A program made the position numbers and the translations under genes. This document shows positions 26,771 to 35,168 of a DNA stretch of 64,000 nt, in pieces (the first letter of the stretch is position 1; every line of letters begins with the position of its first letter). Source of the DNA: G963668435 sp963668435 (GTDB lineage: Bacteria; Latescibacterota; Latescibacteria; Latescibacterales; Latescibacteraceae); NCBI GenBank assembly GCA_963668435.2, contig CAXXSC010000008.1, positions 1,240,001 to 1,304,000 on the forward strand, in the 5' to 3' direction. Under the pieces are notes generated by a model that ran no database searches, was not told the DNA's origin, and saw only the letters and a program-made list of their open reading frames with translations.

Positions 26771-28318
26771 ATGTTTGATCGAAAGGCCGTGCGTGTCGCG
26801 GCAGGAGCCGGTTTACTCGCGCTCTTCATGTCAGTCAGCTTGTTTTCCGCGGAGGGAGCGTCCCTGGGGGAAACGCTGCTCACGCTTGACGAGGCGATCG
26901 ATATCGCGCTCGAACAGGGCTACGAGATGAAATCTCATACCCTCTCACTTATCCAGGCCAAGCAGAACCATCTGGCGGCGCTATACAGTTTCCGCACCAA
27001 TGTTGACCTGAGCCTGAACGCGCCGAGCTGGACGGAGAACATGACCGAGGTGGCGGTTCCCAACGGTTTGCCGGTCTACAACAGCCTTGGCACCAACCGT
27101 TACCAGGGTTCGCTGAGGGTCACGCAGCCGCTGCCGACCGACGGTTCGCTGTCACTGCGATCGAGAATCTACGAATCGCGCGAGTCTAATTATTTCGCCG
27201 AGTCCGACACCTCCATCAAGCGCAAGGACTTCCTCACCTCGCTCAGCATCTGGTTTGAGCAGCCGCTGTTCACATACAACCGTATCAAGACGAATCTCAA
27301 ACGCGCCGAACTGAATTACGAGCGCCAGTCACTGACACTGCGCCGTAACGAGCTCGACGTGGTCTATTCGGTCACCAGCACCTTCTTCTCGCTATTCCGG
27401 GCCACCCGCGCCTACGAGATCGCCGGTGAAACCCAGGCTCAGCAACAGCAGCAGTATGACACCGCTAAACTGAAATTCGAGGCCGGCCTTATACCGGAGG
27501 TCGAGGCTCTCAGGCTCGAGGTCGATCTTGCGGCGACCAATTCCGATCTCGAAGAGGCACGAGCAACCCTTGAACGCGAAAAGGAAACATTCCGTAAACT
27601 GATCGGTCTCAATATCGATGACAATGTCGGCGCCAGAACTGATATCGATTACAATGAATTCGAAGTGGAACTCGAAGAGGCGCTTCGTATCGGTCTCAAC
27701 AACCGAACCGAGCTCAGGGAACAGGAAATCCAGGTTGCACTTTCGGAGATCCGTGTCAAGGAAACTGACGCGGAAAGCGAGATTTCAGCCAATCTCAGTG
27801 CTTACTACGATTTCACCGGACGCAGCGATCCCGATCTCGCGTACGGCACCGGCACCGGCGATCTCTTCGACTCGTCCATGGATGATCTCGAGCGACGCCC
27901 CGCCAACCGCGGTGTGACTTTTACCATTGATATCCCGATCTGGGACTGGGGTGTAAACAAGGCCGAGGTCGCCAGCGCTAAAGCCGAACTGCGCCGTGCC
28001 GAACTCCAGAAAGGCGAGCAGAAAAAAGAAGTTGTCAACAGCATTCGCGACGCTGTCCGCCAGTTGAAATCATCGGAAAACCGGCTGAAAGTGCTCGAAA
28101 AAAGCCAGCAGGTCGCACAGCGCACCTATGACATTTCCGTCGAACGCTTCAACAACGGCGAGATCACCAGTCTCGACCTTGCCCAGGACAACAAGAGCCT
28201 CTCGACAACGAAAATGTCCTATCTCAGCGCCTATATCCAGTACCGTCTCGCGGTCGCCAACCTGAAACGCAAGACACTCTACGATTTCGAGCTGGAGAAA
28301 CCACTTTTCGAGGAATGA
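26771..28318 (+). CDS. TolC-family outer-membrane efflux protein
   Basis: 515 residues from the ATG at 26771, with AGAAGGAGG upstream; a GTG seven codons earlier is less likely. A signal peptide (AAGAGLLALFMSVSLFSAEG) is followed by two outer-membrane efflux protein repeats: TLDEAIDIALEQGYEMKS, long coiled-coil stretches, LIPEVEALRLEVDLAATNSD, EVELEEALRIGLNNRTELRE, VTFTIDIPIWDWGVNKAE and RFNNGEITSLDLAQDNKSL. This is the duct for the two upstream adaptors and permease. The gene ends the operon and is followed by a strong terminator. Confidence 0.93.
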   Translation: MFDRKAVRVAAGAGLLALFMSVSLFSAEGASLGETLLTLDEAIDIALEQGYEMKSHTLSLIQAKQNHLAALYSFRTNVDLSLNAPSWTENMTEVAVPNGLPVYNSLGTNRYQGSLRVTQPLPTDGSLSLRSRIYESRESNYFAESDTSIKRKDFLTSLSIWFEQPLFTYNRIKTNLKRAELNYERQSLTLRRNELDVVYSVTSTFFSLFRATRAYEIAGETQAQQQQQYDTAKLKFEAGLIPEVEALRLEVDLAATNSDLEEARATLEREKETFRKLIGLNIDDNVGARTDIDYNEFEVELEEALRIGLNNRTELREQEIQVALSEIRVKETDAESEISANLSAYYDFTGRSDPDLAYGTGTGDLFDSSMDDLERRPANRGVTFTIDIPIWDWGVNKAEVASAKAELRRAELQKGEQKKEVVNSIRDAVRQLKSSENRLKVLEKSQQVAQRTYDISVERFNNGEITSLDLAQDNKSLSTTKMSYLSAYIQYRLAVANLKRKTLYDFELEKPLFEE

Positions 28319-28334
28319 GCAATTGCCACAATGC

Positions 28335-28373
28335 AAAAAAGCCGCGGTCGACATACAACCGCGGCTTTTTTAT
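28335..28373 (+). terminator. Rho-independent terminator after the TolC gene
   Basis: Perfect inverted repeat: a run of A then GCCGCGGT at 28341-28348 pairs with ACCGCGGC and a T run at 28358-28371, nine-base loop. The A/T flanks make it bidirectional, so it may also stop the minus-strand gene ending at 28402. Confidence 0.9.
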
Positions 28374-28401
28374 TTATAAGCAGCAGAAATGTGATCATCT
28401 C

Positions 28402-29349
28402 TCATTTCACAAACATCATCCGCGAAGTCACACCCACACCGCCGGCATTCAAGCGCGCAAAATACACACCAGAGGAAACCGTTACACCCTTGTCATCACA
28501 GCTGTCCCATACAACACGGTGAGCCCCCGCCGGAAGCTCTTCCGAGAGCAGTTCACGGACTTTCCGGCCGGTGATATCGTATATCGTGAGCGCAGCATGA
28601 CCGTGAGAAGAAAGCGTGAAAGCGATGCTTGTCGACGAGTTGAAAGGGTTGGGAAAAGATGGCAGCATCTGTGTCGCCTGAACCGGATTGGCTTGTTCCT
28701 CTGTAAGACTTGTGCCGTATTCCCTGCCATTAACACGAGCATAAACCAATGAATAAAAATGATCGTACTCTATCGATTCGCCAGCACTGTGAAAATACGC
28801 AATGCCAATATCCGGAACGATGAAATATGACCAGCCAACGATCAAGTAACATCCGATCCCGAACCAGTATCCCTGTTTCACACCGATGGGGAGTTCATTT
28901 TCGGCCCACGTCCTTGCCACATAACACTGCTGGTAGTCATTGTGATAACACAGGACTCCATGCTCATTTTCCGGCATATCCTCGCTCAAATCGAAAAAGA
29001 GCCCTTCGGAAAAATCATACCGATCGGCACCTTCAAAACGATAAATCCGCCCGTTATCCTCTCGATACAACCCTGAATTCCTTAAAAATTCCGGGTATTC
29101 GATTTCGCCATCAATGTCGATTTTGTAGTGTGTTTTTCCATCGATTTCAACTGCGGAAACAACCGAGATTGTCACAGTACGGGAATCGGACAAGAGATTG
29201 CTTTGAGCCGCATCACCCCAATATTGATGCTGATACACCCAGGTATTGCCCACAGAAAGAGGAAAGTAATCCCCGTTGTCACCGGCAAACGAACATGTCG
29301 TCAGCAACAGAAAACAGCAAAAACAGGCACAGACAAAACGAGACCTCAT
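28402..29349 (-). CDS. Exported protein with C-terminal T9SS sorting domain
   Basis: 315 residues from the ATG at 29349, with GGGAG upstream; an in-frame ATG seven codons earlier lacks a site. After a cysteine-rich signal peptide (RFVCACFCCFLLLTT) comes an unknown beta-rich domain (NGDYFPLSVGNTWVYQHQYW, with repeated aromatic residues). From about residue 225 there is a FlgD-like sorting module: SFPNPFNSSTSIAF, IYDITGRKVRELL, HRVVWDSCDDKGVTVSSGV and a final YFARLNAGG. This type of tail marks cargo for T9SS and fits the SprA homologue at 46429. The function of the mature domain is unknown. Confidence 0.75.
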   Translation of the reverse strand: MRSRFVCACFCCFLLLTTCSFAGDNGDYFPLSVGNTWVYQHQYWGDAAQSNLLSDSRTVTISVVSAVEIDGKTHYKIDIDGEIEYPEFLRNSGLYREDNGRIYRFEGADRYDFSEGLFFDLSEDMPENEHGVLCYHNDYQQCYVARTWAENELPIGVKQGYWFGIGCYLIVGWSYFIVPDIGIAYFHSAGESIEYDHFYSLVYARVNGREYGTSLTEEQANPVQATQMLPSFPNPFNSSTSIAFTLSSHGHAALTIYDITGRKVRELLSEELPAGAHRVVWDSCDDKGVTVSSGVYFARLNAGGVGVTSRMMFVK

Positions 29350-29405
29350 CACATCTCCCGTCAACCACAATTTTGGCGCAAGCGACAGTTATGTCTAAAG
29401 ATGTT

Positions 29406-29969
29406 TTACCCCAGCTTTTCACAGAGCCAGGCGATATTCTCCGCGAAATCCCTGGCTGTCCGCATCCCCTCCTCGTCCTCTACTACCTCGCCGACACCCC
29501 TGCCGAATGCGACATTCCAGTAGGAACTTCCCGGCATGACCATGCCGTTGATGGCAAGCCACAAGAGCAGCTGTGAGAGGGTGAAATTCTGTCCGGCCCG
29601 TCGGGCGACAACCATTGCGCCGCCGATCTTTTTCGCGAAGAGGTTGCCATTACTCCGCGCCACGTAACCTGCACGGTCGAGGAATGCTGTCATTTCACCT
29701 GTAGCTGTGCTGAAATATACCGGCGTGCCGATAATGAAACCGTCCGAGGCAATCATCTTTTCGAAAATTTCGCCGAAATCATCTTTCTGTATACAGCTCG
29801 GCCTTTTTGAACATCCGCCACACGCCGTACAGGTACTGATTTTCTTTCCGGCAAGTGTAATGAACTCGGTCTCGATTCCACGGCTGTCGAGGATATCGAG
29901 TACGGTTTTGAGGAGTGTTTCGGTGTTGCCACCCACTCTCGGGCTGCCGGATATTGCAAGTATTTTCAT
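29406..29969 (-). CDS. Iron-sulfur flavoprotein (NADPH-dependent FMN reductase family)
   Basis: 187 residues, flavodoxin-like fold: MKILAISGSPRVGGNTETLL is the FMN-phosphate loop, and GFIIGTPVYFSTATGEMTAFLDR the second flavin-binding motif. The compact cysteine cluster CTACGGCSKRPSC (C-x2-C-x2-C-x5-C) is the signature of iron-sulfur flavoproteins that carry a 4Fe-4S cluster and FMN and shuttle electrons. The start overlaps the stop of the upstream amidohydrolase by four bases (ATGA), so it is the last gene of a tightly coupled operon. Its role with those hydrolases is not known. Confidence 0.9.
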   Translation of the reverse strand: MKILAISGSPRVGGNTETLLKTVLDILDSRGIETEFITLAGKKISTCTACGGCSKRPSCIQKDDFGEIFEKMIASDGFIIGTPVYFSTATGEMTAFLDRAGYVARSNGNLFAKKIGGAMVVARRAGQNFTLSQLLLWLAINGMVMPGSSYWNVAFGRGVGEVVEDEEGMRTARDFAENIAWLCEKLG

Positions 29970-30772
29970 TTGTTCTCCGTTTCATTCCAGTTGTCGCCAA
30001 GCAGAAAACGCATGGCATTGTCACCAAGGATCATACGCTTATGTTTTTCGGGGGCGTTCAGACGGGCTATCCGTCTGAGATAGGCTGTCGTGACAGCGGC
30101 GCTGCCGATACCGCCATCAGAGCCGAACATCAGTTTTTCCGGCCCCAGTTCATCGTAAAATGCCTGTATGCCCAGCTGTGTCGGCCCACTGAGACAGATG
30201 TAGAGATTGGGAAGCTCACGGGCGGCGTCGATCAGATCGGGCCAGAGCTCACGAAGGCCGCCGTGTGCGCTGACCACCCTGAGTTCGGGATATTTTCTTG
30301 CGTAATATGCCACCTGGATCGCGCTGCAGTACTCAGGAGAGCCGTCGTGACTGGTGAACGGCTTGTCGAACGCGATGCATTCCTCGGCAATAATATCGAA
30401 ACCACGGTTCGCCAGCGACACACCCTGACAGATCGGCACGAACTTGAGGCCGAAGAGCCCCAGTTCTCCAAGTGCGTAGCGGATTTCCCCGCGAAGTTTC
30501 TTCTCGGGCCAGGCAGGATTGACAGTGGCCCAGGGATAGAAACGCCCCGGATACTCACTGATGAGTTTCGCAAGCGCCTCGTTCTCGGCACGCGCCACCG
30601 AATCCTGACGGAAACTTTCCGCGCCAAACACGAAACATGCCCCAATGCCATTGCTTTCATAAGCCCGGAGATACTCACCAACATCGTTATCGCTGACACC
30701 GTAAATGTTAACCCGATTCTCTAAAAGACCCTCTATGGGCAGACGGATATGGCTGTGAGCATCGACTATCAT
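29966..30772 (-). CDS. Amidohydrolase-family protein (amidohydrolase_2)
   Basis: 268 residues, TIM-barrel metal-dependent hydrolase. The metal site is complete: HxH as VDAHSHIRLP, Lys region FGLKFVPICQG, FTSHDGSPEYC (His), LRVVSAHGGLRE (His) and KLMFGSDGGIG (Asp). It therefore looks catalytically competent; family members hydrolyse or decarboxylate cyclic amides, lactones or carboxylated aromatics. It overlaps both neighbours by four bases: the paralogous gene at 30769 before it and the flavoprotein gene after it. No signal peptide; cytoplasmic. Confidence 0.88.
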   Translation of the reverse strand: MIVDAHSHIRLPIEGLLENRVNIYGVSDNDVGEYLRAYESNGIGACFVFGAESFRQDSVARAENEALAKLISEYPGRFYPWATVNPAWPEKKLRGEIRYALGELGLFGLKFVPICQGVSLANRGFDIIAEECIAFDKPFTSHDGSPEYCSAIQVAYYARKYPELRVVSAHGGLRELWPDLIDAARELPNLYICLSGPTQLGIQAFYDELGPEKLMFGSDGGIGSAAVTTAYLRRIARLNAPEKHKRMILGDNAMRFLLGDNWNETENK

Positions 30773-31509
30773 AGCGGTAGCCTCCCTTTGAAAACGCTGC
30801 GTACAGCACCGGAAAGGATCGACTCGCGGTCAGCAGTATCGGTGAAAACATCCGAGAGTGTCTCGATCTCGATCGCGGGAATATACTCAGGCGCGGAACT
30901 TCCGAACAGCACTCTCCCTGTACAGCCCCTGACTTGCCAGAGCCCATAATTCGCCGGGCCGTTACGGGAGCTTTCCAGCCAGACATTATCGCAGAACTCC
31001 AGTGCCCTGACAGCATCCTCACCAAAATCGCTCGAACCGGCATGCCCCATGATGAAATTGACCGTCGGGAAACGCCGCGCCAGCTCGGCCACATGGAATG
31101 GCTCGGCAATCGCCGCAGTGCCGCTGTGTGCATACACCGGCACCTCGAACGCCTCGGCGAGAGTGAGCAATGGATCGACAATATGGTCGGACAGGCGGAA
31201 TCCCTGATAATTGGGGTATAGGAACAGGCCCATGAGCCCTTCCCCAAGCGCCCGCTCGAGCTCCTCGACAGCCTTGACCTCGAACCAAGGATTGGCAACC
31301 GCCATGCCGCTGATACGGTCCGGGTGCGACCTGACAGCATCGAGGATCGTATTGTTGCCCTCGCGGTTATGCACCGCGATACAGCGATCGACCGGACAGG
31401 CCACCGCATGGGCAATCCCGGCCTCGTCCATCTGGCTGAGCAGACTGTCGGTATCGAAGCTCATATGACGGCCGTCTCCGATATACACGTGGGAATCGAT
31501 AATATCCAT
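30769..31509 (-). CDS. Amidohydrolase-like protein missing metal ligands
   Basis: 246 residues with GGAGG upstream of the ATG. It is a relative of the next gene: IDSHVYIGDG at the HxH position (second His replaced by Tyr), FEVPVYAHSGTAA and FIMGHAGSSDFG keep two His, but the catalytic Asp motif reads RVLFGSSAPEYI instead of GSD. Loss of both HxH and the Asp suggests it is inactive or uses other chemistry. It overlaps the downstream active amidohydrolase by four bases (ATGA), implying coupled translation and perhaps a heteromeric complex. Confidence 0.85.
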   Translation of the reverse strand: MDIIDSHVYIGDGRHMSFDTDSLLSQMDEAGIAHAVACPVDRCIAVHNREGNNTILDAVRSHPDRISGMAVANPWFEVKAVEELERALGEGLMGLFLYPNYQGFRLSDHIVDPLLTLAEAFEVPVYAHSGTAAIAEPFHVAELARRFPTVNFIMGHAGSSDFGEDAVRALEFCDNVWLESSRNGPANYGLWQVRGCTGRVLFGSSAPEYIPAIEIETLSDVFTDTADRESILSGAVRSVFKGRLPL

Positions 31510-31545
31510 ACAGGCTGTCCTCCATGTTATGGTACACTGAGACAG

Positions 31546-32460
31546 TTACTTACTGCGCATCATACGTTGCAGACGCCGCAAGGAACGGTAGCCGATTATT
31601 TTCACGCCATTATTTTCGAGCAGTGATTCGATGACTCCGCCGCGCTTAAAAAGTCGGTATTCCTCACTGCGCACGTGCCATTTTTCCATGATGCCCTCGA
31701 TCTCATCGCCGGGAAGCGCCGGATGGATGAAGAGCTCCGTTACACCGGTTTCCAGCCCGCCGAGCATTCGCAGCCAGTATTCCTCGGTGCTTTCATTTTC
31801 CGCGTGCCCGCCATAGATAAGGTAATCGGGACAGATTATGCCCGCGTCCGCAAGGCTGTCACGTACAAATCCGGCGCCATGGCTGTCGAGCATCGCCCGC
31901 GAGGCCATTCTCACCGGCAGATCGTACTCGACCGCAAGGCGCTGATAAACCTCGTGATACCTGACATCGAAATGAAGTGTGCCCATGTGGGAATCCAGAT
32001 GGGTGATATCGATACCAGCGGCAAAACAGCGCTCGATTTGGGCCCGTGATTCGGTTTCCGCCTCCACCGTCGAGGAACTGGCATAGACATCTTCGATGCG
32101 CCTCCACATGTAGCCGTCTTTATCCCGGAGGCCCGGCGCCGAATCCCTCCCGGACAAAGGACTCCACCGATAACTGTCCCACTCGCAGGTATGGGTCAGG
32201 TGAACACCGAAATCAGTTTCAGGAGTTTCAACCCCGAAGGCCGCAATCTCCGGATACCACGCGCAAGAGGCCATGATCGAGGAGGAGCTCACCAGCCCGT
32301 CGGCGAAAAGCGACTCCACGGCCCCGTTCCCGGCATGGCACATACCGGCGTCATCGGCATTGACAATCAGGATACGGTCATCCTTATTAAAACCAAGCTT
32401 TTCCGCAAGGCTCCTCGCGGAGGGCTTGTATTCAATTTCATTTTCATTGTAATTTTTCAC
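31546..32460 (-). CDS. YdjC/ChbG-like carbohydrate deacetylase
   Basis: 304 residues from a GTG at 32460, with GGAAGG seven bases upstream; a GTG seven codons earlier would overlap the preceding gene by four bases and is the alternative. The fold is the NodB-like barrel of the YdjC family: LIVNADDAGMCHAGNGAV carries the metal-binding Asp pair, VHLTHTCEWDSYRW a His near the site, THLDSHMGTLHFD the HxxxxH metal site. Such enzymes remove N-acetyl groups from chitooligosaccharides or similar glycans. It is part of a minus-strand operon with a lipoprotein esterase and two amidohydrolases. No signal peptide, so it probably acts on imported oligosaccharides. Confidence 0.87.
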   Translation of the reverse strand: MKNYNENEIEYKPSARSLAEKLGFNKDDRILIVNADDAGMCHAGNGAVESLFADGLVSSSSIMASCAWYPEIAAFGVETPETDFGVHLTHTCEWDSYRWSPLSGRDSAPGLRDKDGYMWRRIEDVYASSSTVEAETESRAQIERCFAAGIDITHLDSHMGTLHFDVRYHEVYQRLAVEYDLPVRMASRAMLDSHGAGFVRDSLADAGIICPDYLIYGGHAENESTEEYWLRMLGGLETGVTELFIHPALPGDEIEGIMEKWHVRSEEYRLFKRGGVIESLLENNGVKIIGYRSLRRLQRMMRSK

Positions 32461-32477
32461 TGATAATCCTTCCGGAG

Positions 32478-33221
32478 TCACTGTTCTTTCTTATGCTTCA
32501 AAAACCACTCGAAAAGCTCGGGAGTATCATAGGCCGCTGTCCAGGAATTATGTCCGGCCTCGGGATAAACTGTCAGCGTGACCTCACCGCCGGCCTTTGT
32601 CAGAGCCTCTGCCATGTTCTCGGAACGCGACAAGGGCACAACGGAGTCTTTCCCGCCATGAAATGCCCAGACCGGCACAGATTTCATGAGATTCGCACGC
32701 CATTTCTGCCCGCCACCGCATATCGGGGCCACCGCGGCGAAACGTTCGGGATTCCTCATGGCCCAGGCCCAGGTACCGAACCCTCCCATACTCAGCCCGG
32801 TCAGATAAACCCTTGAGGTATCAACATCATAGGTTTCGATTACTGTATCGAGAAGGCAGTTCAGATCGTCGAGCTTCTCAGGCCACCAGGTTCCCGAGGG
32901 ACACTGCGGTGACACGACAATAAACGGCAGATCAGCACCCTCGCCGACAAGTTTCGGCGGCCCGTGCATTTTCACTTTCTCGATATTGTCGCCGCGCTCC
33001 CCGGCACCGTGCAGAAAAATCAATAGCGGGAATTTTGCATCGGATTTGCCGTAATCATCGGGCAGATACAAAAGATAATTCAATTCCCGTGTCACCCGGA
33101 CCGTTTTCTTCATGTTCCGGACTTCCTGTTTCCCCGGATTGACCGGAACCTGCCGAATCGCAGAACAGCCGTTCAGGACGACAACAGCACTGAGAGCCGT
33201 GGCTATTACCAGTTTCTTCAT
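32478..33221 (-). CDS. Lipoprotein alpha/beta hydrolase (esterase/PHB-depolymerase-like)
   Basis: 247 residues with AGGGAAAG upstream of the ATG. The N-terminus MKKLVIATALSAVVVLNGCS is a lipoprotein signal with lipobox LNGC, so it is membrane-anchored. The catalytic fold is clear: PLLIFLHGAGERGDN (oxyanion), VYLTGLSMGGFGTWAW with Ser in GxSxG, WAFHGGKDSVVP with the Asp, and YPEAGHNSWTAAY with the His. This is the pattern of predicted esterases found with polysaccharide-degrading genes, where they remove acetyl or other ester groups. It is the first gene of the minus-strand operon that ends at 29406; a candidate promoter lies at 33280-33308. Confidence 0.92.
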   Translation of the reverse strand: MKKLVIATALSAVVVLNGCSAIRQVPVNPGKQEVRNMKKTVRVTRELNYLLYLPDDYGKSDAKFPLLIFLHGAGERGDNIEKVKMHGPPKLVGEGADLPFIVVSPQCPSGTWWPEKLDDLNCLLDTVIETYDVDTSRVYLTGLSMGGFGTWAWAMRNPERFAAVAPICGGGQKWRANLMKSVPVWAFHGGKDSVVPLSRSENMAEALTKAGGEVTLTVYPEAGHNSWTAAYDTPELFEWFLKHKKEQ

Positions 33222-33707
33222 TTTCTTTCCCTGTTAAATGGATTATAAGCAGTATGCGCCTGTTAATACGTACTGTTACAGTATGGATTTCACCCGGGTG
33301 TAAGTCAAGGTTTTTGTCGAACTGAAAACACGTGTCCGGGACAATGTCGCATGAGTGTTCAGTGCCGGTAAAGCAGTCTCCTCGAAAGCCCTGACGCAGC
33401 GAAATAACTATCACGCTAACACTCTCTCTATCAAACAGCTGTGCGGGCCAGAACATATTCTTGGAACATTTTTCTTGTTTATTAATTATATTATTGCTAT
33501 AGAGATACTTCAAAAACCTCTACGATGTCGGGCAAAAATCACAGATAAGACAGAAAAGCCTTTGGTAGCACCTGAAAATATACTTTTCCGGCTATATTAC
33601 AATAATTATAGCAACTTATTCACAATAGAGAGGAAGAATCCGGCAACATGCATTTGCAGGCAAGGCATGTTAGCATAATCATATCACCGATATTCACGAG
33701 GCGGCCC
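33222..33707 (-). other. Intergenic region between divergent genes
   Basis: About 490 bases between the lipoprotein hydrolase (minus) and the MCP-like gene (plus). The left part carries a candidate promoter and two dyads described separately. The right half (33440-33640) is AT-rich (TTATTAATTATATTATTGC) and probably holds the promoter for the MCP-like gene. No RNA gene seen. Confidence 0.4.
33271..33308 (-). promoter_or_regulatory. Candidate promoter with two operator-like dyads
   Basis: Read on the minus strand: -35 TTGACT (plus 33303-33308), 17-base spacer, -10 CATACT (plus 33280-33285). The spacer contains the perfect 10-base palindrome CACCCGGGTG (33291-33300), and a second dyad, TACTGTTACAGTA (33271-33283), overlaps the -10 and the expected start of transcription. 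The arrangement would allow a repressor or a MerR-like activator to control the operon running to 29406. Confidence 0.4.
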
Positions 33708-34745
33708 ATGAAGAACAGCATACTGCGAAAACTGAGATGGTCGATGATGGCATTCGGGCTGACAATGGGAATAGTATTCCCGTTCTACGCCAATTTCTTT
33801 GTGACATGGAAAGAAGGCATGCTTGGATATTTTATCGCGGGAGCAATCGGCGCGGGACTGACCGTGGGCCTTGTCAATCACTTCCTCGTCAAATTCATCC
33901 TGATCGACAGGCTGAAAGAGATCGCTGATTTTGCGGACAGGCTGAACAGCGGCAATCTGAGTGCCACACTTGATTTTTCCAGTGATGACGCTGTCGGGGA
34001 TATTGTCAACCGATTGAACGATAGTATTGGATCTTTACGCGACACGATCATTAGTTTCAGAGATTACTCGCAAGACCTGTTCATGCTTCTGGAAGGCAAT
34101 CTCGGCTCGAAAGCAAACGGACTGCTCGGAGCAGTATCAACGCTTTCTTCAACGGAAGAGCGTATTGCGCAGTCATCGGCGGAGGAAAAACGTCTCAGCA
34201 CAAAGGGTCTGGAAACAATCACCGGAATCATAGCACAGCTCGAAACGACACAGGTGCTGATGACAAAACTTCGAAAAATAAACACGAAACTTGTCGAAAA
34301 ATCATCGGAGATCGATACCAGTGTCCGGGCAATCGAGGAAATAGCGTCAAAAATCAATCTCATTTCGATGAACGCAACGGTTGAATCAGTACGGGCGGGC
34401 GAACATGGGCGGAGTTTCGGCGAAGTGGCGAAAGAAATACAGGCACTTTCAACAAGCTCGACCAATACAGCGCATGCCATACGTGATCTCATTGCAGAGA
34501 TCAGCTCTCAGATCAGCGATACAAAGCAGTCTATCGACTCGTTGGAAAGTTCGCTCCAGAATGACATGTCCATGATCGGCGCCTCGGAGGGGCTTTTCGA
34601 ACAAATCAACGATCTGATCAGCACAAATGACGAGTCTATCAACAACTCTCTCAACTCTGTGGAAAACATCAACACCGCCAACCAGCGGCTCTCAATGATA
34701 GCCTCAAATATGAAACATATTACCGAGGCGTATCATCTGGAGTAG
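33708..34745 (+). CDS. Methyl-accepting chemotaxis-like protein without sensor domain
   Basis: 345 residues from the ATG at 33708, with GAGGCG upstream. Two membrane helices lie close together (residues about 11-32 and 38-60) and almost no periplasmic loop is left. A HAMP-like segment follows (RLKEIADFADRLNSGNLSATL), then coiled coils and an MCP signalling tip: EEIASKINLISMNATVESVRA, GRSFGEVAKEIQALSTSS and NTAHAIRDLI. The tip is a variant of the usual E-I-S-x-Q-T-N-L-L-A-L-N-A-A-I-E-A-A-R-A-G. Without a sensor it may report membrane state or a partner protein. It overlaps the convergent DUF190 gene by 26 bases. Confidence 0.85.
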   Translation: MKNSILRKLRWSMMAFGLTMGIVFPFYANFFVTWKEGMLGYFIAGAIGAGLTVGLVNHFLVKFILIDRLKEIADFADRLNSGNLSATLDFSSDDAVGDIVNRLNDSIGSLRDTIISFRDYSQDLFMLLEGNLGSKANGLLGAVSTLSSTEERIAQSSAEEKRLSTKGLETITGIIAQLETTQVLMTKLRKINTKLVEKSSEIDTSVRAIEEIASKINLISMNATVESVRAGEHGRSFGEVAKEIQALSTSSTNTAHAIRDLIAEISSQISDTKQSIDSLESSLQNDMSMIGASEGLFEQINDLISTNDESINNSLNSVENINTANQRLSMIASNMKHITEAYHLE

Positions 34746-35097
34746 TATCCGAAGATTTGTCTTTACCACTGTACTTGTAAGCGATCACATGAGCTTTTTC
34801 GAGTGTTATCAGCCCCTCGTGGATCATGTCCTGGAGCCCGGGAATGAATGCCTGAATACGGTCTTCCCTGTCGACAATCTCGATCACGACCGGAAGGTCC
34901 TCGGAAATCCTGAGTATCCCGCCGGTATGCATCCTGCTGTGCGCGCCGAAACCCATGATGCCGCGAAGGACAGTCGCACCTGCAAGGCCCTCCTCACGCG
35001 CCTTTTCGACAATACACTTATAGAGAGGTCTGTGGCCGCACTTGTCGTCCTCGCTGACAAATATCCTCAGAAGCTGGGCATCCCCTTCTATTTTCAT
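34720..35097 (-). CDS. DUF190 PII-like protein
   Basis: 125 residues with GGGAG upstream of the ATG. The motifs RIFVSEDDKCGHRPLYKCIV, GATVLRGIMGFGAHS and LPVVIEIVDREDRIQAF are typical of DUF190, a ferredoxin-like fold related to PII and CutA proteins. Such genes commonly neighbour crcB, as here (72 bases away on the same strand), so a role in regulating or assisting fluoride export is probable but not proven. The C-terminus, with the tail KDKSSDTTPDDTPR, overlaps the end of the convergent MCP-like gene by 26 bases. Confidence 0.9.
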   Translation of the reverse strand: MKIEGDAQLLRIFVSEDDKCGHRPLYKCIVEKAREEGLAGATVLRGIMGFGAHSRMHTGGILRISEDLPVVIEIVDREDRIQAFIPGLQDMIHEGLITLEKAHVIAYKYSGKDKSSDTTPDDTPR

Positions 35098-35168
35098 GAC
35101 ATTCTCCCGCTGTTTCCGCCTTAAAAGGCTGATTCACCATTCGATAACTGTCGATTTCCGCGTATTGT

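Noticed and set aside
28402..29349. Lipoprotein signal in the cysteine-rich leader
   Set aside because: The last cysteine (LTTC) has Thr at -1, which does not fit the lipobox; a Sec cleavage after SFA is more likely.
33300..33480. Possible c-di-GMP or other riboswitch before the MCP-like gene
   Set aside because: I compared the stretch with the c-di-GMP-I core (GGCAAACC and GACGCAAAGCC) and could not match it on either strand.
33055..33513. 150-codon minus-strand frame upstream of the lipoprotein hydrolase
   Set aside because: It overlaps the 5' part of the hydrolase in another frame and crosses the candidate promoter; no ribosome site or domain.
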